Shown here: in pieces, positions 1-6,021 of the stretch
Numbering within the stretch: the first letter of the stretch is position 1
Layout of the letters: every line of letters begins with the position of its first letter
Source: a bacterium
GTDB taxonomy: Bacteria > Zixibacteria > MSB-5A5 > GN15 > FEB-12
DNA length: 6,599 nucleotides
Assembly: GCA_030640905.1 (NCBI GenBank)
Contig: DAOWIM010000202.1
Span: 1 to 6,599 of the forward strand
Direction of reading: 5' to 3'
The notes under the pieces: generated by a model
What the model saw: only the letters and a program-made list of their open reading frames with translations
What the model was told of the DNA's origin: nothing
Databases searched by the model: none
Translations under genes and position numbers: made by a program

Positions 1-80
1 AGCAGTTTATTCCACATTTCCTCAACCGCGAGATCCAACCGTCGTAGCTCCTGCTTGTCATCCTCAGAGATATTCTTCAT
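1..80 (-). CDS. Hypothetical protein, N-terminal fragment cut by window edge
   Basis: A leftward reading frame opens with ATG at 80-78 and stays open to the window edge, giving 26 complete codons. The peptide starts MKNISEDDKQELRRL and continues through AVEEMWNKL. It is charged, amphipathic and probably helical, with no signal peptide or membrane segment in the visible part. An AAAGGA ribosome binding site lies about 10 nt upstream of the ATG. A second ATG at 90-88 opens a different frame that stops after eight codons, so it is not a competing start. A promoter candidate lies upstream at 134-161. The gene is divergent from the glycosyltransferase at 374. The family cannot be named from so short a piece; that it is a real gene is an inference from the start, binding site and promoter together. 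Confidence 0.55.
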   Translation of the reverse strand, partial: MKNISEDDKQELRRLDLAVEEMWNKL

Positions 81-133
81 ACTGCGCCATTCCTTTGTAA
101 TATACGTAGCCTCGTTATGTCGGGTTCGCTAAC

Positions 134-161
134 AGGATAATAGTGATCATGGAATTGTCAA
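134..161 (-). promoter_or_regulatory. Candidate sigma70-type promoter for the leftward gene at 80
   Basis: Read on the minus strand, a perfect TTGACA (161-156) is followed after 16 nt by TATCCT (139-134), which matches four of six bases of the -10 consensus. The predicted transcript would start near 127 and give a leader of about 47 nt before the ATG at 80. The -35 is convincing and the -10 only moderate. An inverted repeat at 142-166 overlaps this element and could be an operator. Confidence 0.4.
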
Positions 162-166
162 TCACT
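142..166. repeat. Inverted repeat AGTGAT-N13-ATCACT over the leftward promoter
   Basis: AGTGAT at 142-147 is matched by its exact reverse complement ATCACT at 161-166. The half-site centres are 19 bp apart, close to two helical turns, as expected for a dimeric regulator. The repeat covers the spacer and -35 of the leftward promoter, so bound protein would block it. A six-base arm can occur by chance in about 300 bases, so the operator reading is an inference. Confidence 0.25.
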
Positions 167-212
167 TTCTCCCATTAGAGAGCGGTGGTCAGGTCAACTA
201 TATCGACTTATG

Positions 213-249
213 CCCGCTGGACGGCCGATCGACTTCTGAAACCAGCGGG
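213..249. repeat. GC-rich 8-bp perfect inverted repeat in the divergent intergenic region
   Basis: CCCGCTGG (213-220) and CCAGCGGG (242-249) are exact reverse complements separated by 21 nt. The spacer itself contains the short palindromes CGGCCG and CGATCG. The repeat lies upstream of both candidate promoters, 15 bp before the -35 at 265. It could be a regulator site or a remnant hairpin. No T-run follows it on either strand, so it is not an intrinsic terminator. Confidence 0.3.
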
Positions 250-264
250 GTCGGTTGATAATGT

Positions 265-292
265 TTGACAGAATCCAGATCAAGACTATATT
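265..292 (+). promoter_or_regulatory. Candidate sigma70-type promoter for the glycosyltransferase gene
   Basis: A perfect TTGACA at 265-270 is followed after 16 nt by TATATT at 287-292, five of six matches to the -10 consensus. Transcription would start near 299 and leave a leader of about 75 nt before the TTG start at 374. This is the best promoter match in the window and points at the only rightward gene. Confidence 0.55.
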
Positions 293-310
293 GGAGGCAA
301 CCTAAGGGAT

Positions 311-331
311 CAATTTTCAGGATGAGAATTG
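311..331 (+). promoter_or_regulatory. Leader hairpin upstream of the glycosyltransferase gene
   Basis: CAATTTTC (311-318) can pair with GAGAATTG (324-331) over eight positions, one being a G-U wobble, around a five-base AGGAT loop. It lies inside the predicted leader. The loop and 3' arm contain the ATG of a five-codon open frame (322-339, MRIVH). The stem is AT-rich and weak, so a regulatory role is only a possibility. Confidence 0.25.
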
Positions 332-373
332 TCCATTAGTAAACATAATATATCTTATGGGACGTTATAGGAT

Positions 374-1063
374 TTGAAACTCTCGGTAATCATACCTGTC
401 TATAATGAGGTCTCCACTATTGAGGAGATCCTCCGCCGCGTCAAGGCCTCCCCGGTCGATGATATGGAGGTCATCCTGATCGATGATTTCTCTACCGATG
501 GTACCCGCGAGTTGCTCAGGGACAAGATCGAAGCGACAGTTGACAAGGTCGTCTATCTGGAGCGCAACAGCGGCAAAGGCACCGCCTGCCGAGCCGGGTT
601 TGCGGTGGCGACCGGCGATATTATCATAATCCAGGATGCCGACCTTGAGTATAATCCAAACGAGTATCCGAGCCTGATTGAGCCGATCTTGAGCGACCGG
701 GCCGATGTAGTCTATGGCTCCCGCTTCATGGGGTCTGGCTCGCATCCAGTTGTGGAGTTTTGGCACCGGTTCGGCAACCGTGTTATCACCCATGTGTCGA
801 ATATGTTTACCGACCTCGGAATGTCCGATGTTGAAACCTGCTATAAAGTATTCCGGCGGGATGTTCTCGACCAGATCGAATTGAAGGAAAAGCGATTTGC
901 TTTCGATCCGGAGATCACCGCCAAGATGTCCAAGCTCAACGTACGGGTCTGGGAAGTCCCGATTACATACTATCGGCGAAGCTACGCTGAGGGCAAGAAA
1001 ATCGGTCTCCGCGACGCTGTGCGCGCCATCTATGCTATAATTAGATATAATCTGTTCTCATAA
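374..1063 (+). CDS. Family 2 glycosyltransferase, polyprenyl/dolichyl-phosphate sugar synthase type
   Basis: This 229-residue cytoplasmic enzyme is expected to move a sugar from a nucleotide sugar to a lipid phosphate or similar acceptor, at the membrane face. It shows the GT-A series of the DPM1-like group: IIPVYNE at residues 6-12, the nucleotide-binding DD at 37-38, SGKGTACRAG at 66-75, the metal-binding DAD at 88-90, YGSRF at 114-118, ETCYKVF at 154-160, and the C-terminal EVPITYYRRSYAEGKKI at 194-210. It has no membrane helices, so it resembles the short, soluble synthases rather than those with a C-terminal membrane domain. The start is TTG: an in-frame stop lies two codons upstream (368-370), and the family motif begins at residue 4, so no other start fits. 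The binding site is weak, GGGA at 359-362 or AGGA almost touching the start. The gene stands alone, convergent with the peptidase gene. Sugar and acceptor cannot be told from sequence. Confidence 0.9.
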   Translation: MKLSVIIPVYNEVSTIEEILRRVKASPVDDMEVILIDDFSTDGTRELLRDKIEATVDKVVYLERNSGKGTACRAGFAVATGDIIIIQDADLEYNPNEYPSLIEPILSDRADVVYGSRFMGSGSHPVVEFWHRFGNRVITHVSNMFTDLGMSDVETCYKVFRRDVLDQIELKEKRFAFDPEITAKMSKLNVRVWEVPITYYRRSYAEGKKIGLRDAVRAIYAIIRYNLFS

Positions 1064-1118
1064 TCGAGCGCCCCACATCTAAAGTAACACTTTAATCACA
1101 GCGATCAGCCGGATTGCT
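1064..1118. other. Convergent junction with two weak hairpins
   Basis: This short gap separates the 3' ends of the glycosyltransferase and the peptidase. TAAAGT (1080-1085) and ACTTTA (1089-1094) form a six-pair AT-rich stem with a three-base loop. AGCGATC (1100-1106) and GATTGCT (1112-1118) form a seven-pair stem with one G-U wobble in the rightward RNA. The second stem runs into the stop codon of the opposite gene. Neither has a U-run after a GC-rich stem, so an intrinsic terminator is not supported. Confidence 0.25.
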
Positions 1119-2040
1119 ACGAACTCAATTGCTTGAAGCCCCAGTCAACCAGTTTGCGAGCTTCCCGAAAACGCAGCCTGTCTCTCGGAACGCCCAGCAG
1201 AACGAGTGTGAGTCGCTCACCCTTCTTGTTGCGAATCAGAGTGGTCAGGCAGTAGTCGGCGGCACGGATAAAGCCGGTCTTGCCGGTCAGAACGAAGTAT
1301 GGGGAGTGGATCATCAGGTTGGTGTTGGCCATCGAAACACGGCGATTCTTCTTATTGATGATCTTTACATAGTAAGTCTTTTTCGATGTAATCTCTCGGA
1401 TTAACTCGTAATCGTACGCGTAGTGGACGATTTTGGCTACTTCGTGGGCGGTCGACACGTTTTGGGCACTGAGCCCGGTTGGCTCAACAAAATTCGTTTG
1501 TTTCAGGCCGAGCGCTTTGCACTTGCGGTTCATCTCGGCGGCAAAGTCTTCGATTGTCCCACAAGTCGCCCTGGCCAGAGCGCGGGTGGCACGGTTATCG
1601 GAGTTCATCAAGGCCGCATGGAGCAGGTCGCGCAGAGTCAGTTCATAGCCGATATTGAGCCTCGACCGCGAAGAACGCCGGGCGTCAGCCTTACTGATCG
1701 CTTCGGTACTTTCCAAATCAACGCCCTGATCGACCAAGACCATCGCCGCGACTAACTTGCTGATAGATGCTATTGGCCGCTGGGTGTTGGCGTTTTTTGA
1801 GAAGAGCACTTCCCCGTTATTGTAGTCAACCAGCAGGGCCGATTTAAGGTTGAGGTACGGTCCTTTTGGGCGAACGCTATCAAAATTGAGGTGATACGTC
1901 TTCCCCATCGCAGCCCGAAAGATGCCCTCCTCGGCCTCAATGAAATAGACCGTATTGGCCGAGAAAAACACAAAGGCCGCCAGAAAGAGTAGAACTTTCG
2001 GGAGCGTACTGCGAGCAAATAGAATATTCAAAAACCGCAT
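1117..2040 (-). CDS. D-alanyl-D-alanine carboxypeptidase/endopeptidase (peptidase S11, PBP7-like)
   Basis: A 307-residue penicillin-binding-protein-type serine peptidase that trims peptidoglycan stem peptides or cross-links in the periplasm. All three active-site motifs are present: SISK at residues 92-95 (nucleophile Ser92, Lys95), SDN at 147-149, and KTG at 254-256. The N-terminus has basic residues followed by a hydrophobic stretch at about 15-33, a signal peptide or uncleaved anchor. The protein ends soon after the catalytic domain and lacks the C-terminal beta domain and amphipathic anchor of PBP5/6. Its length is close to E. coli PBP7 (PbpG), a DD-endopeptidase, so that activity is as likely as carboxypeptidase. 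The ATG lies one base after the permease stop (TAA T ATG) and has only a weak GGA upstream, which suggests coupled translation with the ABC genes. It is the last gene of the leftward block. Family certain; exact activity inferred. Confidence 0.93.
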   Translation of the reverse strand: MRFLNILFARSTLPKVLLFLAAFVFFSANTVYFIEAEEGIFRAAMGKTYHLNFDSVRPKGPYLNLKSALLVDYNNGEVLFSKNANTQRPIASISKLVAAMVLVDQGVDLESTEAISKADARRSSRSRLNIGYELTLRDLLHAALMNSDNRATRALARATCGTIEDFAAEMNRKCKALGLKQTNFVEPTGLSAQNVSTAHEVAKIVHYAYDYELIREITSKKTYYVKIINKKNRRVSMANTNLMIHSPYFVLTGKTGFIRAADYCLTTLIRNKKGERLTLVLLGVPRDRLRFREARKLVDWGFKQLSS

Positions 2041-2041
2041 A

Positions 2042-3349
2042 TTAGTATTTGATCCACTTCATGATCTCCGGGAAGGTTGGCCTCTTGCCGTACATGAGGA
2101 TACCGATCCGGAATATCTTAGCCGTCAACCAGATAATAGCAACTACCGACAGCGACAGAGTTACAAATCCCAGCAGGGCCTCCCCTACTATACCGTTGAG
2201 AGTATATTCGGTCAGCGAAGGAGCCAGGAATATAACCCGCATCATCATCATTGATGGCGTAAGCAAAGGGATGAACGACATCACGATTGAGGCTGTCGAG
2301 TTCGGTTGTTGAATTACATAGATACCGACCATAAACGGCAGTACGAATACCATCGTTACCGGCATAATAAAATTCTGGGCTTCTTTCTCTGAGTTTACGA
2401 TTGATCCAATGAGGGCAAATATTGTAGAGTAGAACAGGTAACCGGCTATTAGAAAGAGTACGAACGAGATGATAATAAACGGATCGAATATAATTCGGTC
2501 AACACCACTTGGGATACTCAGGGAACCGCGCATGAAATAGAGACCGGTTCCAATTATTACCCAGACACCGATTTGTGTAAAAGTAGCGGCGCCCAGTCCG
2601 GCGATTTTTCCCGCCAGGAGTTGAAACGGGCTGACCGATGAAATCAATACTTCCATTATACGTGAGTTCTTCTCTTCGATTACCGACCGCATTACAATCT
2701 GACCGTAGCCGATAATCATGCCGAACATGATCATCAGGAACGCCAGCATCGAAAAATACTTCACCTGGAACGGCAGCGACTCCCCTTTGGCATCGCGAGT
2801 CACCAGATCGATCCGACCGGTTAGAGCGAGTACCGAATCTGTTGACAGGTTGATGTCGGACATCTCAAGTCTGATCGAGGAGAGCACGTTGGATAGCTGC
2901 TTCTCAAACCGATTCAACGAGCGAAACGAATCAGAATTAGTCACCAGGTAGAGATTGGTGTCAGACACCTGAGGGTTCTGATTGATGACGAGAAAATACT
3001 TGAGGTCCTTATCCTGAATTTCATGCCGCAACGAATCCTCAATTTCGGCGAACTTGACAGAATCAGTAGCAGGTAGCTCAAAAACTTGTTCCACTGAATA
3101 GTATGGCATATCGGAATCGGGCAAAGTGTACTCTGTTAGAGCTTCTTTGAAGCTCTGGCCAATTTGCATCTCACTCCGATCAATGACCGCCAGCTTTTCG
3201 GTTTCGGATGATTGCATGCGTGCCAGGAAAGTCGGTCCGATAGTTAATGCACCCAGTATTACCGGCGTCAACAGAATACCGACAATGAACGATTTCTTGC
3301 GGACAACCTGCGCGTACTCGCGCCTGAAGATGATCCAGAACTTAGACAT
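2042..3349 (-). CDS. ABC-2 type export permease, NatB/YhaP-like
   Basis: A 435-residue inner-membrane subunit that partners the ATPase encoded just upstream. One helix at about residues 21-43 is followed by a large extracytoplasmic domain (about 45-195). A C-terminal cluster follows with helices near 199-220, 250-272, 289-316, 328-348, 353-375 and 390-415. The segment at 225-249, with EEKNSRIMEVL and SPFQLLAGKI, is the conserved cytoplasmic stretch of ABC-2 permeases that contacts the ATPase. This layout is that of the NatB/YhaP branch; NatAB in Bacillus is a sodium extruder, but the substrate here cannot be assigned. The ATG overlaps the ATPase stop by 8 nt and has a strong GGGAGGG site at 3363-3357, 7 nt upstream, inside the ATPase gene. 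A run of four methionines at 367-370 lies in a predicted helix. The peptidase gene follows after one base. Confidence 0.9.
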   Translation of the reverse strand: MSKFWIIFRREYAQVVRKKSFIVGILLTPVILGALTIGPTFLARMQSSETEKLAVIDRSEMQIGQSFKEALTEYTLPDSDMPYYSVEQVFELPATDSVKFAEIEDSLRHEIQDKDLKYFLVINQNPQVSDTNLYLVTNSDSFRSLNRFEKQLSNVLSSIRLEMSDINLSTDSVLALTGRIDLVTRDAKGESLPFQVKYFSMLAFLMIMFGMIIGYGQIVMRSVIEEKNSRIMEVLISSVSPFQLLAGKIAGLGAATFTQIGVWVIIGTGLYFMRGSLSIPSGVDRIIFDPFIIISFVLFLIAGYLFYSTIFALIGSIVNSEKEAQNFIMPVTMVFVLPFMVGIYVIQQPNSTASIVMSFIPLLTPSMMMMRVIFLAPSLTEYTLNGIVGEALLGFVTLSLSVVAIIWLTAKIFRIGILMYGKRPTFPEIMKWIKY

Positions 3350-4274
3350 CGGTTGTCCCTCCCTTGTTATTCAACTCAGCCGGATCAATTCTGGCCGTAT
3401 CAATGAAGATATTGTAAAGCGATGGTTCGACGATATCAAACCGCCGGACCAGCACCCGGTCGGCGATAGCCTTGAGGATACAATTGGTGTCGGCTTTTTC
3501 TTCGAGATTCAGTTCGATATAGTTGTTAAACTCGGTGACACCGCCAACACCCTCCAGCTCGGCAATAAATCCACCGTCGCCCTCAATATCAATCTGCACA
3601 GAGTTTTTGCCGAACCCTGCCTTGACCTCATTGAGGCGACCATCGATCACTTTCTGACCCCGATTAATCATACAGACATGATCGCACAGCTTTTCGGCCT
3701 GTTCCATGACATGAGTCGAGAAGAGAATCGTCTTACCTTCGCGTTTCAGGTCAAGGATTATATCTTTGATTAGTTCGATATTAAGCGGGTCGAGGCCGGA
3801 GAAGATTTCATCAAGAATGATCAAGTCGGGTCCGTGAATGATGGTTGTGACAAACTGAAGTTTCTGCTGCATGCCTTTGGAGAGTTCTTCGACTTTCTTG
3901 AGGCGATACTCAGCCAGGTTCATGCGCTGTAGCCAGGGATCGATTTTCGCTATCAATTCACGGCGCGTGCGGCCTTTGAGTTCGCCCATATAGACAATTA
4001 CCTCTTCCAGCGTCATCTTCTTGTACAGGCCACGCTCTTCGGGCAGATAACCCACGCGATTGCGGAAATCACTGGTAACTCTCTGCCCATCGAGCAAAAC
4101 CTCGCCACTGTCCGGAACCGTGATATTCATGATCATTCGGATTGTGGTTGTTTTGCCGGCACCATTGGGCCCGATGATGCCATAAATGACACCCTTCGGG
4201 ACATCAAGCGAGAGGTTGTCGACCGCCACTTTATCGCCATAAGCTTTGCGGACGTTTTTCAGTTCAAGCAACAT
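3342..4274 (-). CDS. ABC-2 type transporter ATP-binding protein, NatA-like
   Basis: The cytoplasmic ATPase of the export pair, 310 residues from the start chosen here. Visible motifs: Walker A GPNGAGKT at 35-42, YLPEERGLY at 76-84 where the Q-loop belongs, signature LSKGMQ at 131-136, Walker B LIILDE at 151-156 followed by the D-loop SGLD, and the switch histidine in STH at 186-188. About 100 residues after the nucleotide-binding domain form a C-terminal extension like that of NatA-type exporters (DUF4162-like). The Q-loop glutamine appears as glutamate and the residue after Walker B is Ile rather than Pro. I have chosen the ATG at 4274 over the in-frame ATG at 4289 because GAGG lies 9 nt before it and family members begin close to the LLELKNV strand. 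The gene overlaps the permease by 8 nt. Substrate unknown. Confidence 0.92.
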   Translation of the reverse strand: MLLELKNVRKAYGDKVAVDNLSLDVPKGVIYGIIGPNGAGKTTTIRMIMNITVPDSGEVLLDGQRVTSDFRNRVGYLPEERGLYKKMTLEEVIVYMGELKGRTRRELIAKIDPWLQRMNLAEYRLKKVEELSKGMQQKLQFVTTIIHGPDLIILDEIFSGLDPLNIELIKDIILDLKREGKTILFSTHVMEQAEKLCDHVCMINRGQKVIDGRLNEVKAGFGKNSVQIDIEGDGGFIAELEGVGGVTEFNNYIELNLEEKADTNCILKAIADRVLVRRFDIVEPSLYNIFIDTARIDPAELNNKGGTTDV

Positions 4275-4283
4275 ATTAGTCTG

Positions 4284-4287
4284 CCTC
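4284..4287 (-). promoter_or_regulatory. Shine-Dalgarno site favouring the inner ATPase start
   Basis: On the minus strand GAGG (4287-4284) lies 9 nt before the ATG at 4274. The alternative ATG at 4289 overlaps this site; its own best site is an AGGG ending 10 nt upstream. The two starts differ by five residues (MRQTN), outside the conserved domain. Confidence 0.4.
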
Positions 4288-4342
4288 ATTTCTATTGTGC
4301 CCTAACTAGGCAATCGATTCACGCCGGTCAACTAAAACCAAT

Positions 4343-5137
4343 CTATCCCGTCTGCTGAGCCAGCATTTCCTTGAATTCACCGGCATTCTGGACCGCCTGG
4401 CCGAGATGGCAATTATTGAAAAACACATATATCTTTTTGAGCCTGGCTCTCAATTTCTCAATTTTAGTATGCCACTCAGCCAATTCCTCTTTAGAGTAGC
4501 GGTAGTCATAACGAAGTGCGCCGCCATCCCACCACTTTGCAGCGTTGCGCCCATGAAGTCGCACATAGCCGGTATCGGTGGTGGCGAAAGCGTCCGGTTT
4601 AAGAAGCCCCCGTAGCGCCGGTTCATCGACACACACATAGCCAATTTGCTCGGAGCGCAACCGGTCGTACATGGTTCGATTCACCCAGCTATCATGCCGA
4701 AACTCTGCAAACAGGTTGTGCGGAGCGACCGCATCCCGAACCAAGGCCACATAGTCCAATGCGTCAGGGCTGAACTTGAATGAATACGGAAACTGTGCCA
4801 ACAGGCCGGAAAGCAGGCGCGAATCCTCCATCGGCTTCAGGGCTTCTCGGAATTTCTCAACATCGGTTTCCAATTCTTCGCGACGATGCGTGAATGTCTG
4901 TGGAACCTTGACGATAAAGTCGGAGCCTGTCGGTGCTTTTTTTACGATATTGTGCATTACAGCCGGGTGTGGGATCCGATAGTAGGTGGAGTTGATCTCG
5001 ACAGTTGAAAAAAACTTGAAGTAATGGTCCAGCATCTTGCCCTTGTCGATATCATCGGGATAGAATTCTCCTCGCCAGTCTTCAAAACTGTAGCCTGAGG
5101 TCCCAACTCTGATCTCTCCCTTATCACCTGCATTCAT
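4343..5137 (-). CDS. DUF72 domain protein, YecE family
   Basis: A 264-residue soluble protein made up of a single DUF72 domain, a TIM-barrel-like family whose biochemical role is not settled as far as I know. Family landmarks run the full length: GTSGY at residues 12-16 with W21 and FYP at 25-27, EINSTYYRIP at 47-56, FIVKVPQ at 74-80, LAQFP at 113-117, EFRHDSW at 145-151, YVRLHGRN at 191-198, and VFFNNC at 238-243 leading into GQAVQNA. In the last motif many relatives have His or Asp where Cys243 stands here. Conserved acids and histidines suggest an enzyme, but no reaction can be named. The ATG is the only good start; its binding site (GAGA, about 7 nt upstream) is weak. It lies 77 nt after the zinc-ribbon gene and 68 nt before the ATPase, so it may belong to the same transcript, though no shared function is evident. 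Confidence 0.93.
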   Translation of the reverse strand: MNAGDKGEIRVGTSGYSFEDWRGEFYPDDIDKGKMLDHYFKFFSTVEINSTYYRIPHPAVMHNIVKKAPTGSDFIVKVPQTFTHRREELETDVEKFREALKPMEDSRLLSGLLAQFPYSFKFSPDALDYVALVRDAVAPHNLFAEFRHDSWVNRTMYDRLRSEQIGYVCVDEPALRGLLKPDAFATTDTGYVRLHGRNAAKWWDGGALRYDYRYSKEELAEWHTKIEKLRARLKKIYVFFNNCHLGQAVQNAGEFKEMLAQQTG

Positions 5138-5178
5138 ATCTATCTCGCATACTATACTTACGGGAATTTATTCGAACT

Positions 5179-5206
5179 GTTTCTGTAAATGATCGGGCGC
5201 AGAAAC
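5179..5206 (-). repeat. Inverted repeat between the zinc-ribbon and DUF72 genes
   Basis: GTTTCTG and CAGAAAC form a perfect seven-base inverted repeat (5179-5185 and 5200-5206) with a 14-base loop, just after the zinc-ribbon stop and before DUF72. No U-run follows in the leftward RNA, so it is not a standard terminator. It may be a weak 3' hairpin or have no function. Confidence 0.25.
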
Positions 5207-5214
5207 GGCGGGAG

Positions 5215-5340
5215 TCAATCACTTTTCTTCTTTTGCACCTGCATTCGGACCAAGCCACACTTCGGACAAATCCATTTCCGCTTCTTATGGAAAGACCGTT
5301 TCTCTTCTTTCATGGCAGCCTTGCATCGAGGACAAGTCAC
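5215..5340 (-). CDS. Small zinc-ribbon protein, 41 residues
   Basis: A short leftward frame starts at GTG (5340-5338), is preceded in frame by a TAG two codons upstream, and ends at TGA (5217-5215). The product carries CPRC at residues 3-6 and CPKC at 25-28, the last Cys being followed by Gly as in zinc knuckles. The linker is 18 residues and rich in Lys and Arg, as is the tail (VQKKKSD). This is a one-domain zinc ribbon that should bind one Zn(II) through four cysteines and is very basic, consistent with nucleic acid or ribosome contact, but no partner can be named. AAAGG (5357-5353) provides a binding site 12 nt before the GTG, with GGCGGG closer. It sits 66 nt after the membrane protein gene and 77 nt before DUF72. 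The paired CxxC motifs are the main support; at this size a chance frame is possible but unlikely. Confidence 0.65.
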   Translation of the reverse strand: MTCPRCKAAMKEEKRSFHKKRKWICPKCGLVRMQVQKKKSD

Positions 5341-5380
5341 GGGCTATGCCCGCCTTTCTTGTACCGGAACGGCGCAAGAA
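5340..5380 (-). promoter_or_regulatory. Two small hairpins flanking the zinc-ribbon ribosome binding site
   Basis: In the leftward RNA, TTCTTG and CAAGAA (outer ends of 5380-5356) pair over six bases. Past one mismatch, GCCG pairs with CGGT (one G-U) around a UUC loop. Just downstream CGGGC-ATA-GCCCG (5352-5340) forms a five-pair GC stem that ends on the G of the GTG start. The AAAGG binding site begins in the 3' arm of the first hairpin and ends at the foot of the second. The first stem is better as leftward RNA because its G-U pair becomes A-C in the opposite strand. A translational control role is inferred. Confidence 0.35.
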
Positions 5381-5406
5381 TCAAAAGGTTCACATTCATA
5401 CCGAAC

Positions 5407-6021
5407 TTAGTACATGAAGCCCAGAAAGTCAGTCAGCAGAAATTCCATGCGACCAATGAATGTTGACATCCGAGACATCACTGTAAACCCAAATGTCGCT
5501 CCGAAAAACACCATGAGAAAGTAGGTGCCAATTTTCGCCGAACGGCCCAGCGCACCTTCGTGTTCGCGACTAAAATAGAAATAGGTGATTGTCGTTGTAA
5601 CACCCACAAGGACAACAATGCCGGAAATATCAGGCCAGCCCGACGATGTTGTCAGGGGCACGACTGTGGCCGACATTTGCTTGATCGTCCGAGCGTACAA
5701 CATTGCCGGAATAGCTACTCCGGCACCGGAACCTATCAGAAATCCAATCGGTATTTTCGCCAGCCACGCTACCCTGCGACCGAAACGAGCAAACATCAGC
5801 AGCCCGAGCAACAGCGGGAGCAGCAGCCAGAAATCATCACCGGCAAACAGCGGCTCGAACATTGTGTCCATCAGGGTGCTCTCCCACGTCACGACAAGAA
5901 AATACCCGATAGAAACTCCGATCAACAGCGACTCGGCCATCTTATACACCGGATTGTCACGGTACAAAAACGATAGGACCGCCAGAGTCAGGAGACCAGC
6001 AACGAGCGTTCCGATATCCAT
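5407..6021 (-). CDS. Uncharacterised six-helix membrane protein
   Basis: I cannot assign this 204-residue protein to a named family. Hydrophobicity gives about six membrane helices near residues 2-20, 28-47, 63-79, 87-109, 129-150 and 163-183. The first cytoplasm-like turn, YRDNPVYKMAE (20-30), runs into the second helix and has the look of a conserved family motif. The central loop GRRVAW (81-86) is basic, and glycine-rich helices such as LIGSGAGVAIP (95-105) suggest close helix packing. Other marked residues are W46 and E47 in helix two and GDD at 61-63. The ATG overlaps the stop of the upstream gene by one base (TGATG), with a strong AGGGGAGAGG-type site inside that gene, so the two proteins are very likely made together and may form a complex. 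It could be a transporter-like or scaffold subunit; nothing shows an enzyme. Confidence 0.75.
   Translation of the reverse strand: MDIGTLVAGLLTLAVLSFLYRDNPVYKMAESLLIGVSIGYFLVVTWESTLMDTMFEPLFAGDDFWLLLPLLLGLLMFARFGRRVAWLAKIPIGFLIGSGAGVAIPAMLYARTIKQMSATVVPLTTSSGWPDISGIVVLVGVTTTITYFYFSREHEGALGRSAKIGTYFLMVFFGATFGFTVMSRMSTFIGRMEFLLTDFLGFMY

Noticed and set aside
365..793. Long leftward open frame opposite the glycosyltransferase
   Set aside because: It lies fully inside a gene with clear GT2 motifs on the other strand, and its product shows no recognisable domain.
1080..1094. Hairpin as bidirectional terminator for the convergent genes
   Set aside because: The six-pair stem is almost all AT, and no U-run follows a GC-rich stem on either strand.
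1114..1755. Rightward frames across the peptidase gene
   Set aside because: The opposite strand carries all three PBP active-site motifs in order, so these are antisense shadows.
2239..2253. ATG/CAT repeat as a microsatellite
   Set aside because: It simply encodes four methionines in the permease; the run is too short to call a repeat element.
3126..3773. Rightward 215-codon frame across the ATPase-permease junction
   Set aside because: It spans the 3' end of the ATPase and 5' end of the permease on the other strand and has no domain of its own.
4290..4342. Promoter for the ABC operon in the DUF72-ATPase gap
   Set aside because: A TTGACC is present on the minus strand, but the sequence at 17 nt spacing (TAGTTA) is a poor -10, so a separate promoter is not supported.
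5189..5466. Rightward open frames of 73 and 77 codons opposite the zinc-ribbon gene and its leader
   Set aside because: They lack recognisable motifs and overlap the frame with two CxxC pairs and the end of the membrane protein gene.
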